Assembly (NCBI RefSeq): GCF_004135735.1
Contig: NZ_CP012670.1
Coordinates: forward strand, 1,488,001 to 1,552,000
Direction of reading: 5' to 3'
Source of the DNA: Sorangium cellulosum
Lineage (GTDB): Bacteria > Myxococcota_A > Polyangia > Polyangiales > Polyangiaceae
Length of the DNA: 64,000 nt
Below the pieces are notes generated by a model. That model saw only the letters and a program-made list of their open reading frames with translations, did no database searches and was not told where the DNA came from. Every line of letters starts with the position of its first letter. Position 1 is the stretch's first letter. A program made the position numbers and the translations under genes. Shown here piece by piece: positions 1 to 8,920 of the stretch.

Positions 1-1
1 G

Positions 2-2245
2 GTCGCCGCCTGGCTCGGACGGCGACGCGCCCGCTGGGCCCGGCTCCTGGCGCTCTGGCCGCTCGCCGTGACGATCTGGCTCGCGCTCGCCTTCGGCTCG
101 GTGCTCGACGGCGACATTCGCGTCGAGACGCTCGAGTGGATCCCGCGGCTCGGGCTCTCGCCGTCGTTCCGGCTCGACGGGCTGAGTGGCCTGTTCGCGC
201 TGCTGATCAGCGGCATCGGGACAGGCATCGTCTTCTACGCGGCGCACTACTTCGACGATCATCCGTACAGCGGGCGATTCCAGGCGACGCTCTTCGCCTT
301 CATGGCGGCCATGCTCGGGGTCGTCCTGACCGACAACGGGCTCGCGCTCTTCGTCTTTTGGGAGCTCACCGGGTTCACGTCGTACCTGCTCATCGGCTTC
401 GAGCACGAGAAGCCCGAGGCGCGCCGCGCCGCGCTCCAGGCGCTGATCGTGACGGGCGCCGGCGGGCTCGCGCTCCTCGCCGGCGCGGTCCTCCTCTCGG
501 ACGCGACCGGGAGCCCGTCGCTCCTCGCCGGCGCGGCGGACCCGGCCCGCCTGCGCGAGCACGCGCTGTATCTCCCCATCGTGCTGTGCTTCCTGCTCGC
601 CGCGTTCACGAAGTCGGCGCAGTTCCCGTTCCAGTTCTGGCTCCCGAACGCGATGGCCGCGCCGACGCCGGTCAGCGCGTACCTGCACTCGGCGGCGATG
701 GTGAACGCGGGCGTCTACCTCGTGGCGCGGATGACGCCGGCGCTCGGCGGCACCCCGTGGTGGACCACGCCGATCGTCGTCGTCGCGGGCCTGACGATGC
801 TCGGCGGCGCCGCGCGCGCGGTGCGCGAGATCGATATGAAGAAGATCCTGGCCTTCACGACCGTCAGCGCGCTCGGCACGATGATGCTCCTCCTCGCGCT
901 CGGCGCGCCGGCGTGCATCGCCGCGGGCCTCCTCTACCTCGTCTCGCACGCCCTCTACAAAGGCACGCTGTTCCTCGTGACGGGCATCGTCGATCACGAG
1001 GCGGGGACGCGCGACGTGACGAGGCTCTCGGGGCTCGGCCGCGCCATGCCGTTCACGGCCGCGGCGGGGGCGCTCGCGGCCGCCTCCATGGCCGGGCTCC
1101 CGCCCTTCCTCGGCTTCCTCGCCAAGGAGCAGGCGTACACGGCGGTGCTCGATCAGCCGCTGCTCCCCCCCGCGCTCCTCGCCGTGCTCATCGTCACGAG
1201 CGCGCTGCTCGGCGCGGGGGGCCTCCTGGTCGGCTTCGGCCCCTTCTTCACGGGCGCGCGCGGCGCGCCGCCGGGCGTGCACGAGGCGCCGCCCGGGCTC
1301 TGGCTCGCCCCGCTCGTGCTCGGCGCCCTCTCGCTCTCGGGCGTCGCCGGCGCGTGGGTGGGCGGGCCGCTCCGCGCCGCCGCCACGGCGGCCGCGGGCG
1401 CGCCGGTCTCGGTCGAGCCGTCGCTCTGGCACGGCTTCACGCTCCCGCTCCTCGCGAGCGCCGTGACGCTGGCGGCGACGCTGCTCGTCTACCGGCTCCG
1501 CGAGCGGTGGCGGCGCGTGGCCTGGCCCGAGCGCCTCGGGACCGAGCGCCTCTACGACGGCGCGCTCCGGATCCTCGACGCGATCAGCGAGCGCCTGGCG
1601 CCGCCCCTGCAGGACGCCTCGCTCCCGGCCTACGTGCTGAACTTCATCGTGACGACGACCGTGCTCGTCGGCGGGACCCTCGCGCTGACGGTGGGCGGCC
1701 TCGAGCCGCGCGGCCTGCTCGCGCCCCGGATCCACGAGGTGCTCGTCGTCGTGCTCATCGTGGTGGCCGCGCTCTCGGCGGTCCGCGCGAAGACCACGAT
1801 GACCGCCGTGCTCTCGCTCGGCACGGCGGGCTACGGCGTCGCGCTCACCTTCGCGCTGTACGGCGCGCCCGATCTCGCCATGACGCAGTTCGCGGTGGAG
1901 ACGCTGACCGCCGTCATCTTCGTCTACGTGTTCTGGCAGTTCCCGCAGGTCGTCGAGCGGAGCTCCCGGCGCATCCGGGTGCGCGACGGCCTGATCTCGC
2001 TCGCGTGCGGGACGATGGTCGCCGTCCTCACGTTCGGCGCCGCGGTGAACCCGACGAGCTCCCGGCTGCGCGACTTCTACGCCGAGGCGGCGCCGACGCT
2101 CGCGCACGGCCGCAACGTGGTCAACGTGATCCTGGTCGATTTCCGGGCGCTCGACACGCTCGGGGAGATCACGGTGCTCGTGACGGCGGCCGTCGGCGTG
2201 GGCGCGCTCCTCCGCATCGCGGCGGCCGAGAGGGCGGCGCGATGA
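2..2245 (+). CDS. mrpA: Mrp antiporter subunit A (5' end beyond window)
   Basis: Large membrane subunit of the multisubunit Mrp-type cation/proton antiporter, homologous to the NuoL proton-pumping subunit of complex I. The frame is open to the window edge, and the residues before the first internal GTG (68) already look like an MrpA N-terminal helix, so the true start lies upstream. A NuoL-type core (residues ~40-430; FWELTGFTSYLLIGF, TKSAQFPFQFWLP) is followed by the MrpA-specific C-terminal part with the DUF4040-like helix pair (GAPDLAMTQFAVETLT). The stop overlaps mrpB by four bases (ATGA), so translation is probably coupled. Confidence 0.95.
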   Translation, partial: VAAWLGRRRARWARLLALWPLAVTIWLALAFGSVLDGDIRVETLEWIPRLGLSPSFRLDGLSGLFALLISGIGTGIVFYAAHYFDDHPYSGRFQATLFAFMAAMLGVVLTDNGLALFVFWELTGFTSYLLIGFEHEKPEARRAALQALIVTGAGGLALLAGAVLLSDATGSPSLLAGAADPARLREHALYLPIVLCFLLAAFTKSAQFPFQFWLPNAMAAPTPVSAYLHSAAMVNAGVYLVARMTPALGGTPWWTTPIVVVAGLTMLGGAARAVREIDMKKILAFTTVSALGTMMLLLALGAPACIAAGLLYLVSHALYKGTLFLVTGIVDHEAGTRDVTRLSGLGRAMPFTAAAGALAAASMAGLPPFLGFLAKEQAYTAVLDQPLLPPALLAVLIVTSALLGAGGLLVGFGPFFTGARGAPPGVHEAPPGLWLAPLVLGALSLSGVAGAWVGGPLRAAATAAAGAPVSVEPSLWHGFTLPLLASAVTLAATLLVYRLRERWRRVAWPERLGTERLYDGALRILDAISERLAPPLQDASLPAYVLNFIVTTTVLVGGTLALTVGGLEPRGLLAPRIHEVLVVVLIVVAALSAVRAKTTMTAVLSLGTAGYGVALTFALYGAPDLAMTQFAVETLTAVIFVYVFWQFPQVVERSSRRIRVRDGLISLACGTMVAVLTFGAAVNPTSSRLRDFYAEAAPTLAHGRNVVNVILVDFRALDTLGEITVLVTAAVGVGALLRIAAAERAAR

Positions 2246-2652
2246 GCTCGCTCATCTTCCGGGCCGCCGCGCGCGTGCTCATGCCGCTCCTGCTCGTCTT
2301 CGCGATGTTCCTGCTGCTGCGCGGGCACAACGAGCCGGGCGGGGGCTTCGTGGCGGGGCTGGTCGTCGCCGTGGCCTTCGTGCTGCGCGTGCTCGCCGAG
2401 GGCACGCCGGCGGCGGAGGCGGCGCTGCTCGTGCACCCGAGGAGGCTGCTCGCCGCGGGCCTCTTGCTCGCGCTCGGGAGCGGCCTCGTGCCGGTCGCGC
2501 TGGGGCGCGCGTTCCTGACCGCGTGCTGGACCGAGATCGGGCCGCCCGAGTGGCGGCTGCTCGTCGGCACGCCGCTCACCTTCGACGTCGGTGTCTGCTT
2601 CGTGGTCATCGGCGTGGTGCTGACCATGACCTTCGACCTCTCAAAGGACTGA
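2242..2652 (+). CDS. mrpB: Mrp antiporter subunit B
   Basis: 136-aa integral membrane subunit of the Mrp cation/proton antiporter. It shows the family pattern: an N-terminal helix, then the conserved loop GHNEPGGGFVAGL, two further helices, a conserved GTPLTFDVGV stretch and a last helix. The ATG lies inside the mrpA stop (ATGA overlap) and mrpC follows two bases after its stop. A separate mrpB, rather than an A/B fusion, places the operon in the seven-gene (group 1) arrangement. Confidence 0.95.
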   Translation: MSSLIFRAAARVLMPLLLVFAMFLLLRGHNEPGGGFVAGLVVAVAFVLRVLAEGTPAAEAALLVHPRRLLAAGLLLALGSGLVPVALGRAFLTACWTEIGPPEWRLLVGTPLTFDVGVCFVVIGVVLTMTFDLSKD

Positions 2653-2654
2653 TC

Positions 2655-2990
2655 ATGGAGTTGCTGCTCGCCGTCACCGCCGGCTCGCTCTACGCCGCGG
2701 GGCTCTATCTCCTGCTGCGCCGCCGGCTGGCGCAGCTCATCGTCGGCCTCGGCCTCCTGACGAACGGCACGAACATCCTGATCTTCACCTCGGGCGGGCT
2801 GACGCGCGCGATCCCGCCCGTGGTGCCGGAGGGCGCGGACGCGCTCCACCCGCCGTTCGCCGATCCGGTCCCGCAGTCGCTCATCCTCACGGCGATCGTG
2901 ATCGGCTTCGGCGTCCTCGCGTTCGCGCTCGTGCTCGCGCACCAGGTCCACCGGACGAGCGGCAGCGACGACATCGGAGACGCGGGTTGA
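2655..2990 (+). CDS. mrpC: Mrp antiporter subunit C (NuoK-like)
   Basis: 111-aa, three-helix membrane subunit homologous to NuoK of complex I. The helix GLYLLLRRRLAQLIVGLGLL followed by TNGTNILIF is the NuoK/MrpC signature, and the last helix (DPVPQSLILTAIVIGFG) is typical of MrpC. ATG 2655 is two bases after the mrpB stop. The gene ends in a one-base TGATG overlap with mrpD. Length is normal for the family. Confidence 0.95.
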   Translation: MELLLAVTAGSLYAAGLYLLLRRRLAQLIVGLGLLTNGTNILIFTSGGLTRAIPPVVPEGADALHPPFADPVPQSLILTAIVIGFGVLAFALVLAHQVHRTSGSDDIGDAG

Positions 2991-4468
2991 TGGCCTCGAG
3001 CCTGATCCTCCCGATCGCCACGCCCATGTTCACGGGCGCGGTGCTGCTCCTCGTCTCCGACACGCGGCGGCAGCGCTGGCTCGCGCTCCTCGGCGCCCTG
3101 GGCCTCCTCGCCTCCGCGATCGCCGTCGCGGCCCGGGTGGCCACGGACGGCATCCAGGTGCTCCGGGCCGGGTCGTGGGCCGCGCCCTTCGGCATCACGC
3201 TCGTGGCCGATCGCCTCACGGCCGTGCTGCTCGTGGCCGTCGGCGTCGTGGGCGTCGCCACGACCGCGTACGCCTTCGCGGGGCTCGACCCTCGTCGCGA
3301 GTCGGTGGGCTACCACCCCGTGATGATGGTGCTGCTGATGGGCGTCTCCGGCGCCTTCCTCACCGGCGACCTCTTCAACCTGTACGTGTGGTTCGAGGTG
3401 ATGCTCGTCGCCTCGTTCGTGCTGATGGCGCTGTACCGCAACCGGATGCAGGTGCGCGCGGCGTTCACCTACGTGACGCTGAACCTGCTCGCCTCGACGA
3501 TCCTCCTCACGGCGCTCGGGCTGCTCTACGGCAGCGCCGGCACCCTGAACATGGCGGATCTCTCGCAGCGGTGGTCGACCGGGGCGCTGCCGAAGCTGCA
3601 CATCTCCATGGCCGCGCTCTTCTTCACGGCGTTCGGCATCAAGGCCGCGCTCTTCCCCTGGTTCTCCTGGCTGCCGGCGTCGTATCACGCGCCGCCGGCC
3701 GCCGTGAGCGCCATCTTCGCCGGGCTCCTGACGAAGGTGGGCGTGTACTCGATGTTCCGGGTGTTCACGCTCCTGTTCCGGGACGTGCACCCCGCGGGCC
3801 CCACGCTCGTGCTGGCGCTGTCCCTCGTGACCATGGTGATCGGCGTCACCTGCGCGCTCACGCAGCGCGACCTCCGCCGCGTGCTGTCCTTCAACCTCGT
3901 CGGCCACATCGGCTACACGACGATGGGGCTCGGCCTCGCGACGCCGCTCGGGCTCTCGGGGGCCTTGCTCTACGTGATCCATCACATCCTGGCGATCACG
4001 AACCTCTACCTCATCGCCGGCATCTTCCTGCGCGTGCGGCGCTCGAGCGAGCTCGATCGGCTGGGCTCGCTGTACCGCGCGCACCCGTACGCCGCGATGC
4101 TCGCCCTCGTGCCGATGTTCGCGCTCGCGGGCGTGCCGCCGCTCTCCGGATCGATCGCGAAGATCGCGCTCGTGCAGGCCGCGTTCGAGGCCGGGGCGTA
4201 CTGGGCCGGCGCCATCGCGCTGTTCGTCGGGCTCCTCAGCGTGCTCTCCATCGCGCGCGCGTGGGGCGAGGCGTTCTGGAAGCCCGCGCCCGAGGAGCCG
4301 GCGCCCGCGAGGCCCATCTGGCAGCAGCTGCTGCCGATCGGCGGGCTCACGGCGCTCACCCTGGCGTTCACCGTGGCGGCCGACCCGCTGGTCGCGCTCA
4401 CCTCGGCCATCGCGATGGACCTGCTCGAGCCCGACGCCTACGTGCGCGCGGTGCTGGACGGAGGCTGA
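2990..4468 (+). CDS. mrpD: Mrp antiporter subunit D (NuoN/NuoM-like)
   Basis: 492-aa multi-spanning subunit of the proton_antipo_M family, paralogous to MrpA and to the NuoM/NuoN pump subunits. Visible landmarks are the conserved glutamate in the segment NLYVWFEVMLVASFVLMALY, the lysine in FGIKAALFPWFSWLPASYHA and the LTKVGVYSMFR helix. An ATG at 2990 overlaps the mrpC stop (TGATG); a TTG three bases earlier is in frame but a less likely start. Only three bases separate it from mrpE. Confidence 0.95.
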   Translation: MASSLILPIATPMFTGAVLLLVSDTRRQRWLALLGALGLLASAIAVAARVATDGIQVLRAGSWAAPFGITLVADRLTAVLLVAVGVVGVATTAYAFAGLDPRRESVGYHPVMMVLLMGVSGAFLTGDLFNLYVWFEVMLVASFVLMALYRNRMQVRAAFTYVTLNLLASTILLTALGLLYGSAGTLNMADLSQRWSTGALPKLHISMAALFFTAFGIKAALFPWFSWLPASYHAPPAAVSAIFAGLLTKVGVYSMFRVFTLLFRDVHPAGPTLVLALSLVTMVIGVTCALTQRDLRRVLSFNLVGHIGYTTMGLGLATPLGLSGALLYVIHHILAITNLYLIAGIFLRVRRSSELDRLGSLYRAHPYAAMLALVPMFALAGVPPLSGSIAKIALVQAAFEAGAYWAGAIALFVGLLSVLSIARAWGEAFWKPAPEEPAPARPIWQQLLPIGGLTALTLAFTVAADPLVALTSAIAMDLLEPDAYVRAVLDGG

Positions 4469-4471
4469 AGG

Positions 4472-4942
4472 ATGCTCGTCGCCAACCTCCTGCTCGCGAT
4501 GACCTGGGCGGCGCTCCAGGGCGAGTTCTCGCTCACGAACCTCGTCATCGGCTACCTGCTCGGCTACGTCGTGCTGGCGGCGCTCGCGCGCGGCGGCGTG
4601 CTCCCCTCGACGTACCGGAAGAAGGTGCGCGCCGTCCTCTCGCTCGCCGGCTTCCTCTTCTGGGCCTTCATCGCGGCGAACATCCGGATGGCGATCGACG
4701 TCGTCCGCTCGCGGAGCCACCTCTCGCCGGGCATCGTCCGCGTGCCGCTCGACGCCCGCAACGACTACGAGATCCTCATGCTCGTCACGATCATCAACCT
4801 CACGCCGGGGACGATCGCGGTGGACGTCACCAGCGACCGGACCGCCCTCTTCCTGCACGTCATGCACGTCACCTCGCCGGACGCCGTGCGCGCGGAGATC
4901 AAGGAGTCGTTCGAGCGGCGCGTCCTCGAGATCATGCGCTGA
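4472..4942 (+). CDS. mrpE: Mrp antiporter subunit E
   Basis: 156-aa Mrp/PhaE-family membrane subunit (PF01899). N-terminal helices (about residues 1-32 and 45-68) are followed by a cytoplasmic domain with the conserved NLTPGTIAVDVTSDRTALFLHVMHV core. It is needed for assembly or activity of the antiporter complex in characterised systems. An AAAGGAGG ribosome-binding site for mrpF immediately follows its stop codon. Confidence 0.95.
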   Translation: MLVANLLLAMTWAALQGEFSLTNLVIGYLLGYVVLAALARGGVLPSTYRKKVRAVLSLAGFLFWAFIAANIRMAIDVVRSRSHLSPGIVRVPLDARNDYEILMLVTIINLTPGTIAVDVTSDRTALFLHVMHVTSPDAVRAEIKESFERRVLEIMR

Positions 4943-4955
4943 AAGGAGGCACGAC

Positions 4956-5222
4956 GTGCTCTACACCGTGATGCAGATCGTCCTCGTCATCCTCGCCGTC
5001 TCGCTCCTCATCACCTTCGTGCGCCTGTGGCGCGGCCCCACCTTGCCGGATCGCATCGTCGCGATGGATCTCATCGCCGTGCTGACGGTCGGCATCATCG
5101 TGGCGACGACGGCGGGCACGGGGCAACGCGGGCTGCTCGACGCCGCCAGCCTGATCGCGCTCGTCGGGTTCATGGGGACGGCCGCCTACACATGGTACGT
5201 GCTGAAGGCGGGGCCGCGGTGA
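4956..5222 (+). CDS. mrpF: Mrp antiporter subunit F
   Basis: 88-aa three-helix subunit of the Mrp complex (PF04066). The conserved RLWRGPTLPDRIVAMDLIA segment identifies it. GTG 4956 is preceded at six bases by an almost perfect AAAGGAGG (4942-4949), the strongest ribosome-binding site in the operon and the reason for choosing this start over ATG 4971. The stop overlaps mrpG (GTGA). Confidence 0.95.
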   Translation: MLYTVMQIVLVILAVSLLITFVRLWRGPTLPDRIVAMDLIAVLTVGIIVATTAGTGQRGLLDAASLIALVGFMGTAAYTWYVLKAGPR

Positions 5223-5593
5223 TCGTGATCGTCCTCCAGTGGCTCACGGCGCTCCTCTTGCTCCTGGGCGCGATCCTCGGCTTCCTCGCGGCCGTGGGCG
5301 TCCTGCGCTTCCCCGACACGCTCGTCCGCATGCAGGCCTCGTCCAAGGCGTCGACGCTCGGCCTCGCGTGCCTGCTCGCCGGCACGGCGCTCCAGTTCCC
5401 GGAGGTCTCCGTCATCATCCGGCTCGGCAGCATCGCGGCCTTCATCATGCTCACCGCGCCGCTCACGGCGCACATCATCGCGCGCGTCACCTTGCACCGC
5501 AGGACGCCGCTCTGGGAGCACACGGTCCTCAACGAGCACGAGCCGGATCAGTGCGTCTCGGAGGAGGACGAGGGCGCGAACGCCCGAGGCTGA
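5219..5593 (+). CDS. mrpG: Mrp antiporter subunit G
   Basis: 124-aa membrane subunit (PhaG/MnhG family, PF03334). Three predicted helices; the signature GVLRFPDTLVRMQASSKAST occurs after the first helix. GTG 5219 overlaps the mrpF stop by four bases. It is the last gene of the operon. The acidic C-terminal tail (about residues 108-124) is variable in this family. With A to G all present, the operon encodes a complete antiporter for Na+ or K+ efflux and pH homeostasis. Confidence 0.95.
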   Translation: MIVIVLQWLTALLLLLGAILGFLAAVGVLRFPDTLVRMQASSKASTLGLACLLAGTALQFPEVSVIIRLGSIAAFIMLTAPLTAHIIARVTLHRRTPLWEHTVLNEHEPDQCVSEEDEGANARG

Positions 5594-5877
5594 GCGCGGT
5601 CGTCCAGGAGGGGGCTGGCTCGCCCGGACGCGGCTGAGCCTCGGCCAGGCCCACGGACGAGCGGCCCTCGCCGCGTCACGCTGTGCCGGACCAGCACAGA
5701 GCGCGCGCGAGGCGGCCGCATTTCCAGGCGGCCGACGATCGCCCTGGCCTCGCCGCGCCCCTGTTCGCTGCCCGCACGCTCGATCGTGTCCCTGCGCGGC
5801 CCCGGGGCCGCTCGCGCCTCGCGCTGCCCGGCCTGGTTCTTGAATGGCCCTCGCGGGTGGACACGAATCGAGGAGCG
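5594..5877. other. intergenic region after the mrp operon
   Basis: 284 bases without a supported gene. GC-rich, with several short inverted repeats but no convincing terminator T-tract and no strong promoter. It ends in an AGGAG ribosome-binding site just before the small ORF at 5878. Confidence 0.5.
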
Positions 5878-6042
5878 ATGATGCGGCGCGAGATCCGCCC
5901 CGTGAACACCCCGGTCTCCGGGGCGCTGCGCGCGCTCGGCCGGCGGGGCGTTCGCGCGCACCGGCGGTCCGGCGCGCGCATCGAGCGCGCGGCCGAGGGC
6001 GCCCCGCTGGAGCCTCGGGCGCCTTGGACCCTGCGGAGATGA
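5878..6042 (+). CDS. possible small Arg-rich protein (54 aa)
   Basis: Short frame beginning ATGATG with an AGGAG ribosome-binding site four bases upstream (5870-5874). About 90% of codons end in G or C, and the second position is the least GC-rich, which is the pattern of real genes here. The product is basic, starts MMRREIRPVNTPVSGALRAL and has no recognised domain. Its stop lies one base before the start of the FAD oxidoreductase, suggesting translational coupling. It could be a leader peptide, a precursor peptide or a chance ORF; its function is unknown. Confidence 0.4.
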   Translation: MMRREIRPVNTPVSGALRALGRRGVRAHRRSGARIERAAEGAPLEPRAPWTLRR

Positions 6043-6043
6043 C

Positions 6044-7612
6044 GTGGAAGCGCTTCGAACCGACGTCGCCATCATCGGGGGAGGGCTGGGCGCCTGCGCG
6101 GCGGCGCTCGCCGCCGCGCGGCTGGGATGCCGGGTCCTCCTCACGGAAGAGACCCACTGGCTCGGCGGACAGCTCACGAACCAGGCGGTCCCGCCGGATG
6201 AGCACCGGTGGATCGAGGACTTCGGCGCCACGGCCAGCTACCGGGCCCTGAGGCGGGGGATCCGCGACTACTACCGCGTTCACCTGCCGCTCACGGCCGA
6301 GGCCCGCGCGCGCGAGGCGCTGAACCCCGGCAACGGATGGGTGAGCCGGCTGTGCCACGATCCGAGGGTCGCGGTCGCGGTGCTGCACCAGATGATGATC
6401 CCACACCAGCTCAGCGGTCGCTTGCTCGCGATGCTCCCGCAGCGACCGCTCGCCGCCTGGACGCATGGGGACCGGATCACCGGGATCGTGGTGCGAGGCA
6501 TCGAGTCGGGGCGCGATGTCCTGATCGAGGCCCCGTACTTCATCGACGCGACGCCATACGGTGACCTGCTCGATCTGGCCGGCGTGGAGCACGTGCTGGG
6601 CGCCGAGTCGCGCGCCGAGACGGGGGAGCCGCACGCGGCCGACCGGGCGGACCCGAGGGCCCAGCAGGCCATCACGGTGTGCTTCGCGATGGAGCACCTG
6701 CCCGGCGAGGACCACACCATCGACAGGCCCCGGCAGTACGCGCTGTGGCGCGATCTCCGCCCGCCGGGCTGGCCGGGCCCCCTCTTGAGCTGGACCACGT
6801 CGCGGCCCGAGACGCACGAGCCGCTGACGCGCTTCCTGTTCGAGGCCGAGGACGGCCACCCCTGGTGGACGTTTCGCCGGATCCTCGACCGCGCGAACTT
6901 CGAGGAGGGGTTCGCCCGCAGCGACGTCACCGTGGTGAACTGGCCGCAGAACGATTACTGGCTCGGCCCCGTCGTCGGCGTCGATCCGGCCGAGCGCGAG
7001 CGCAACATCGGCGCGGCCAGGCAGCTCAGCCTCAGCCTGCTCTACTGGCTCCAGACGGAGGCGCCCCGCCCCGACGGGGGCGTCGGCTACCCCGGGCTGC
7101 GGCTCCGCGGTGATGTCGTCGGCGGCACGCCCGACGGGCTCGCGCCGGCGCCCTACGTGAGAGAGTCGCGGCGGCTGCGGGCGGAGCTCACGGTGCTCGA
7201 GCAGCACATCGCCTACCCGCTCCGGCCGGACGGACCGGAGCTGTTCGAGGACTCGGTGGGGATCGGCAGCTACCGGATCGATCTCCACCCGCGGGTCGGC
7301 GGCGCGGGCTACCTCGACACGGGCTGCTGGCCCTTCCAGATCCCGCTCGGGGCGATGATCCCGGTGCGCGTGGAGAACTTGCTGCCGGGCGGGAAGAACC
7401 TCGGCGTCACGCACATCACCAACGGTGCCTTCCGCCTGCATCCGGTCGAGTGGACCGTGGGAGAGGTCGCGGGGCTCCTCGCGGCGTTCTGCCTCGAAAA
7501 GAAGCTCACGCCGAGGGCCGTCCGGAATCGTCCGGCGCTGCTCGAAGCGTTTCAATCGTTGCTGCAGCGAGAGGGGATCGAGCTCTCCTGGCCATCCCTC
7601 GCGCCCGTGTGA
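6044..7612 (+). CDS. FAD-dependent oxidoreductase (FAD_oxidored family)
   Basis: 522-aa flavoprotein of the PF12831 type. The N-terminal Rossmann motif IIGGGLGACAAALAAARLG (residues ~10-28) binds the ADP part of FAD. It is followed by ETHWLGGQLTNQ, the hallmark of this family. The C-terminal GGKNLGVTHITNGAFRLHP is also conserved. Substrate is unknown; family members occur in carbohydrate-related and natural-product loci. GTG 6044 is the only start near the Rossmann motif. It is followed after seven bases by the pyruvyl transferase-like gene, so the two probably act together. Confidence 0.85.
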   Translation: MEALRTDVAIIGGGLGACAAALAAARLGCRVLLTEETHWLGGQLTNQAVPPDEHRWIEDFGATASYRALRRGIRDYYRVHLPLTAEARAREALNPGNGWVSRLCHDPRVAVAVLHQMMIPHQLSGRLLAMLPQRPLAAWTHGDRITGIVVRGIESGRDVLIEAPYFIDATPYGDLLDLAGVEHVLGAESRAETGEPHAADRADPRAQQAITVCFAMEHLPGEDHTIDRPRQYALWRDLRPPGWPGPLLSWTTSRPETHEPLTRFLFEAEDGHPWWTFRRILDRANFEEGFARSDVTVVNWPQNDYWLGPVVGVDPAERERNIGAARQLSLSLLYWLQTEAPRPDGGVGYPGLRLRGDVVGGTPDGLAPAPYVRESRRLRAELTVLEQHIAYPLRPDGPELFEDSVGIGSYRIDLHPRVGGAGYLDTGCWPFQIPLGAMIPVRVENLLPGGKNLGVTHITNGAFRLHPVEWTVGEVAGLLAAFCLEKKLTPRAVRNRPALLEAFQSLLQREGIELSWPSLAPV

Positions 7613-7619
7613 GGTGCTC

Positions 7620-8813
7620 ATGGAAAACAGGCAGTTACGGATCGGCATCTCGGGCTCCTACGGCGGCATGAACCTCGGCGACGAGGCGATCCTCGAGGGC
7701 ATCCTGACCCAGCTCAGGGCGACGGTCCCCGCGGACATCACCGTCTATTCCAAGAACCCCGCGGACACGCTCGCCCGACACCGGGTCGAGCGCTCCATCT
7801 GCGCGGGCGCGCTGACCCGGCGGGAGATGGTCCCGGAGATCCAGCAGCTCGACCTCCTGATCCTCGGCGGGGGCGGCATCCTCTACGACCGCGACGCCGA
7901 GGACTACCTGCGGGAGGTGGTGATCGCGAACGAGGTCGACGTGCCGGTCATCCTCTACGCGATCAGCGCGGGCCCCCTCACGATGGGGTCGTCCAGGCGA
8001 GCCGTGCAGGAGGCGCTGAACGCCGCGCCCTCGATGGTCATCTCGGTGCGCGACCGGCTCGGGTACCGGCTCCTCGAGGACGTGGGGGTGACGCAGGAGA
8101 TCCACCTCACCGCCGATCCCGCGCTCCTCCTCGAGCCGGCCGAGCTGCCCGTCGACGCCCTGAAGGCGGAGGGGGTCGAGCTCGATCTACCCCTGGTCGG
8201 CTTCTCGGTCCGGGAGCCTGGCCCCGCGGCGCCCGAGATCAACCCCGAGGAGTACTACGCGCTGCTCGCGAACGCGGCGGACTTCATCGTCGAGCGCTAC
8301 GACGCCGAGGTCCTGTTCGTCCCCATGGAGAAGACCGACGTCCAGCACAGCCACGCGGTCGTCGCCCACATGCAGAACGCGGAGCGCGCCGAGATCCTGA
8401 GGCGTCGCTACTCGCCACGTCAGATCCTGGACCTCATGGGCCGCCTCGAGTTCGCGGTCGGCATGCGCCTCCACTTCCTGATCTTCGCGGCGCTGCGCGG
8501 CACCCCGTTCGCGGCCCTGCCGTACGCGTCGAAGGTGACCGGCCTGCTCGAGGATCTGGAGATGGCCACGCCGCCGCTCGGGAGCATCGGTATCGGGCAG
8601 CTCATCGCGCGGATCGACCGCTCCTGGGACACGCGCGCCGAGATCCGGGCGAGGATCGGCGAGCGGCTGTCCACGCTGCGCGCGAGGGCGCGTCGAACGA
8701 ACGACCTCCTCCTCGGGCTCCTCGAGGCGCGTGCCGCGGGGCCGACCAGCGGCGCGCGCGCCGCGGGGGGGACCGGCGCGGCGCGGCCGCCCGAGGCCGC
8801 CGGCTCCCGCTGA
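7620..8813 (+). CDS. polysaccharide pyruvyl transferase family protein
   Basis: 397-aa protein of PF04230 (CsaB/WcaK-like). Family members transfer pyruvate ketal groups from phosphoenolpyruvate to cell-wall or capsular sugars. Recognisable motifs are the N-terminal SGSYGGMNLGDEAILEGI, the LLILGGGGILYDRD loop and the C-terminal VGMRLHFLIFAALRGTPFAA, with the family's GxR-H. The ATG is seven bases after the oxidoreductase stop. The last ~30 residues are Ala/Gly-rich and probably disordered. No glycan gene lies nearby, so the acceptor is unknown. Confidence 0.85.
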   Translation: MENRQLRIGISGSYGGMNLGDEAILEGILTQLRATVPADITVYSKNPADTLARHRVERSICAGALTRREMVPEIQQLDLLILGGGGILYDRDAEDYLREVVIANEVDVPVILYAISAGPLTMGSSRRAVQEALNAAPSMVISVRDRLGYRLLEDVGVTQEIHLTADPALLLEPAELPVDALKAEGVELDLPLVGFSVREPGPAAPEINPEEYYALLANAADFIVERYDAEVLFVPMEKTDVQHSHAVVAHMQNAERAEILRRRYSPRQILDLMGRLEFAVGMRLHFLIFAALRGTPFAALPYASKVTGLLEDLEMATPPLGSIGIGQLIARIDRSWDTRAEIRARIGERLSTLRARARRTNDLLLGLLEARAAGPTSGARAAGGTGAARPPEAAGSR

Positions 8814-8920
8814 GCGCGCGGAGGAGCTCCGATGGACGCCCACGAGCAAGGGCGCCGGGCCGGGGCTCTACATCGCGAAGGAGGACTGGAGGAGCGCTGG
8901 AGGGTGGGGGACAATGCGGC

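Noticed and set aside
2705..4867. Long minus-strand frame opposite mrpC-E
   Set aside because: Shadow of the mrp genes; repetitive charged composition and no domain.
5840..5868. Promoter-like TTGAAT - 17 - ACGAAT before the small ORF
   Set aside because: The -10 matches only three of six bases, and the implied start would be almost at the ATG.
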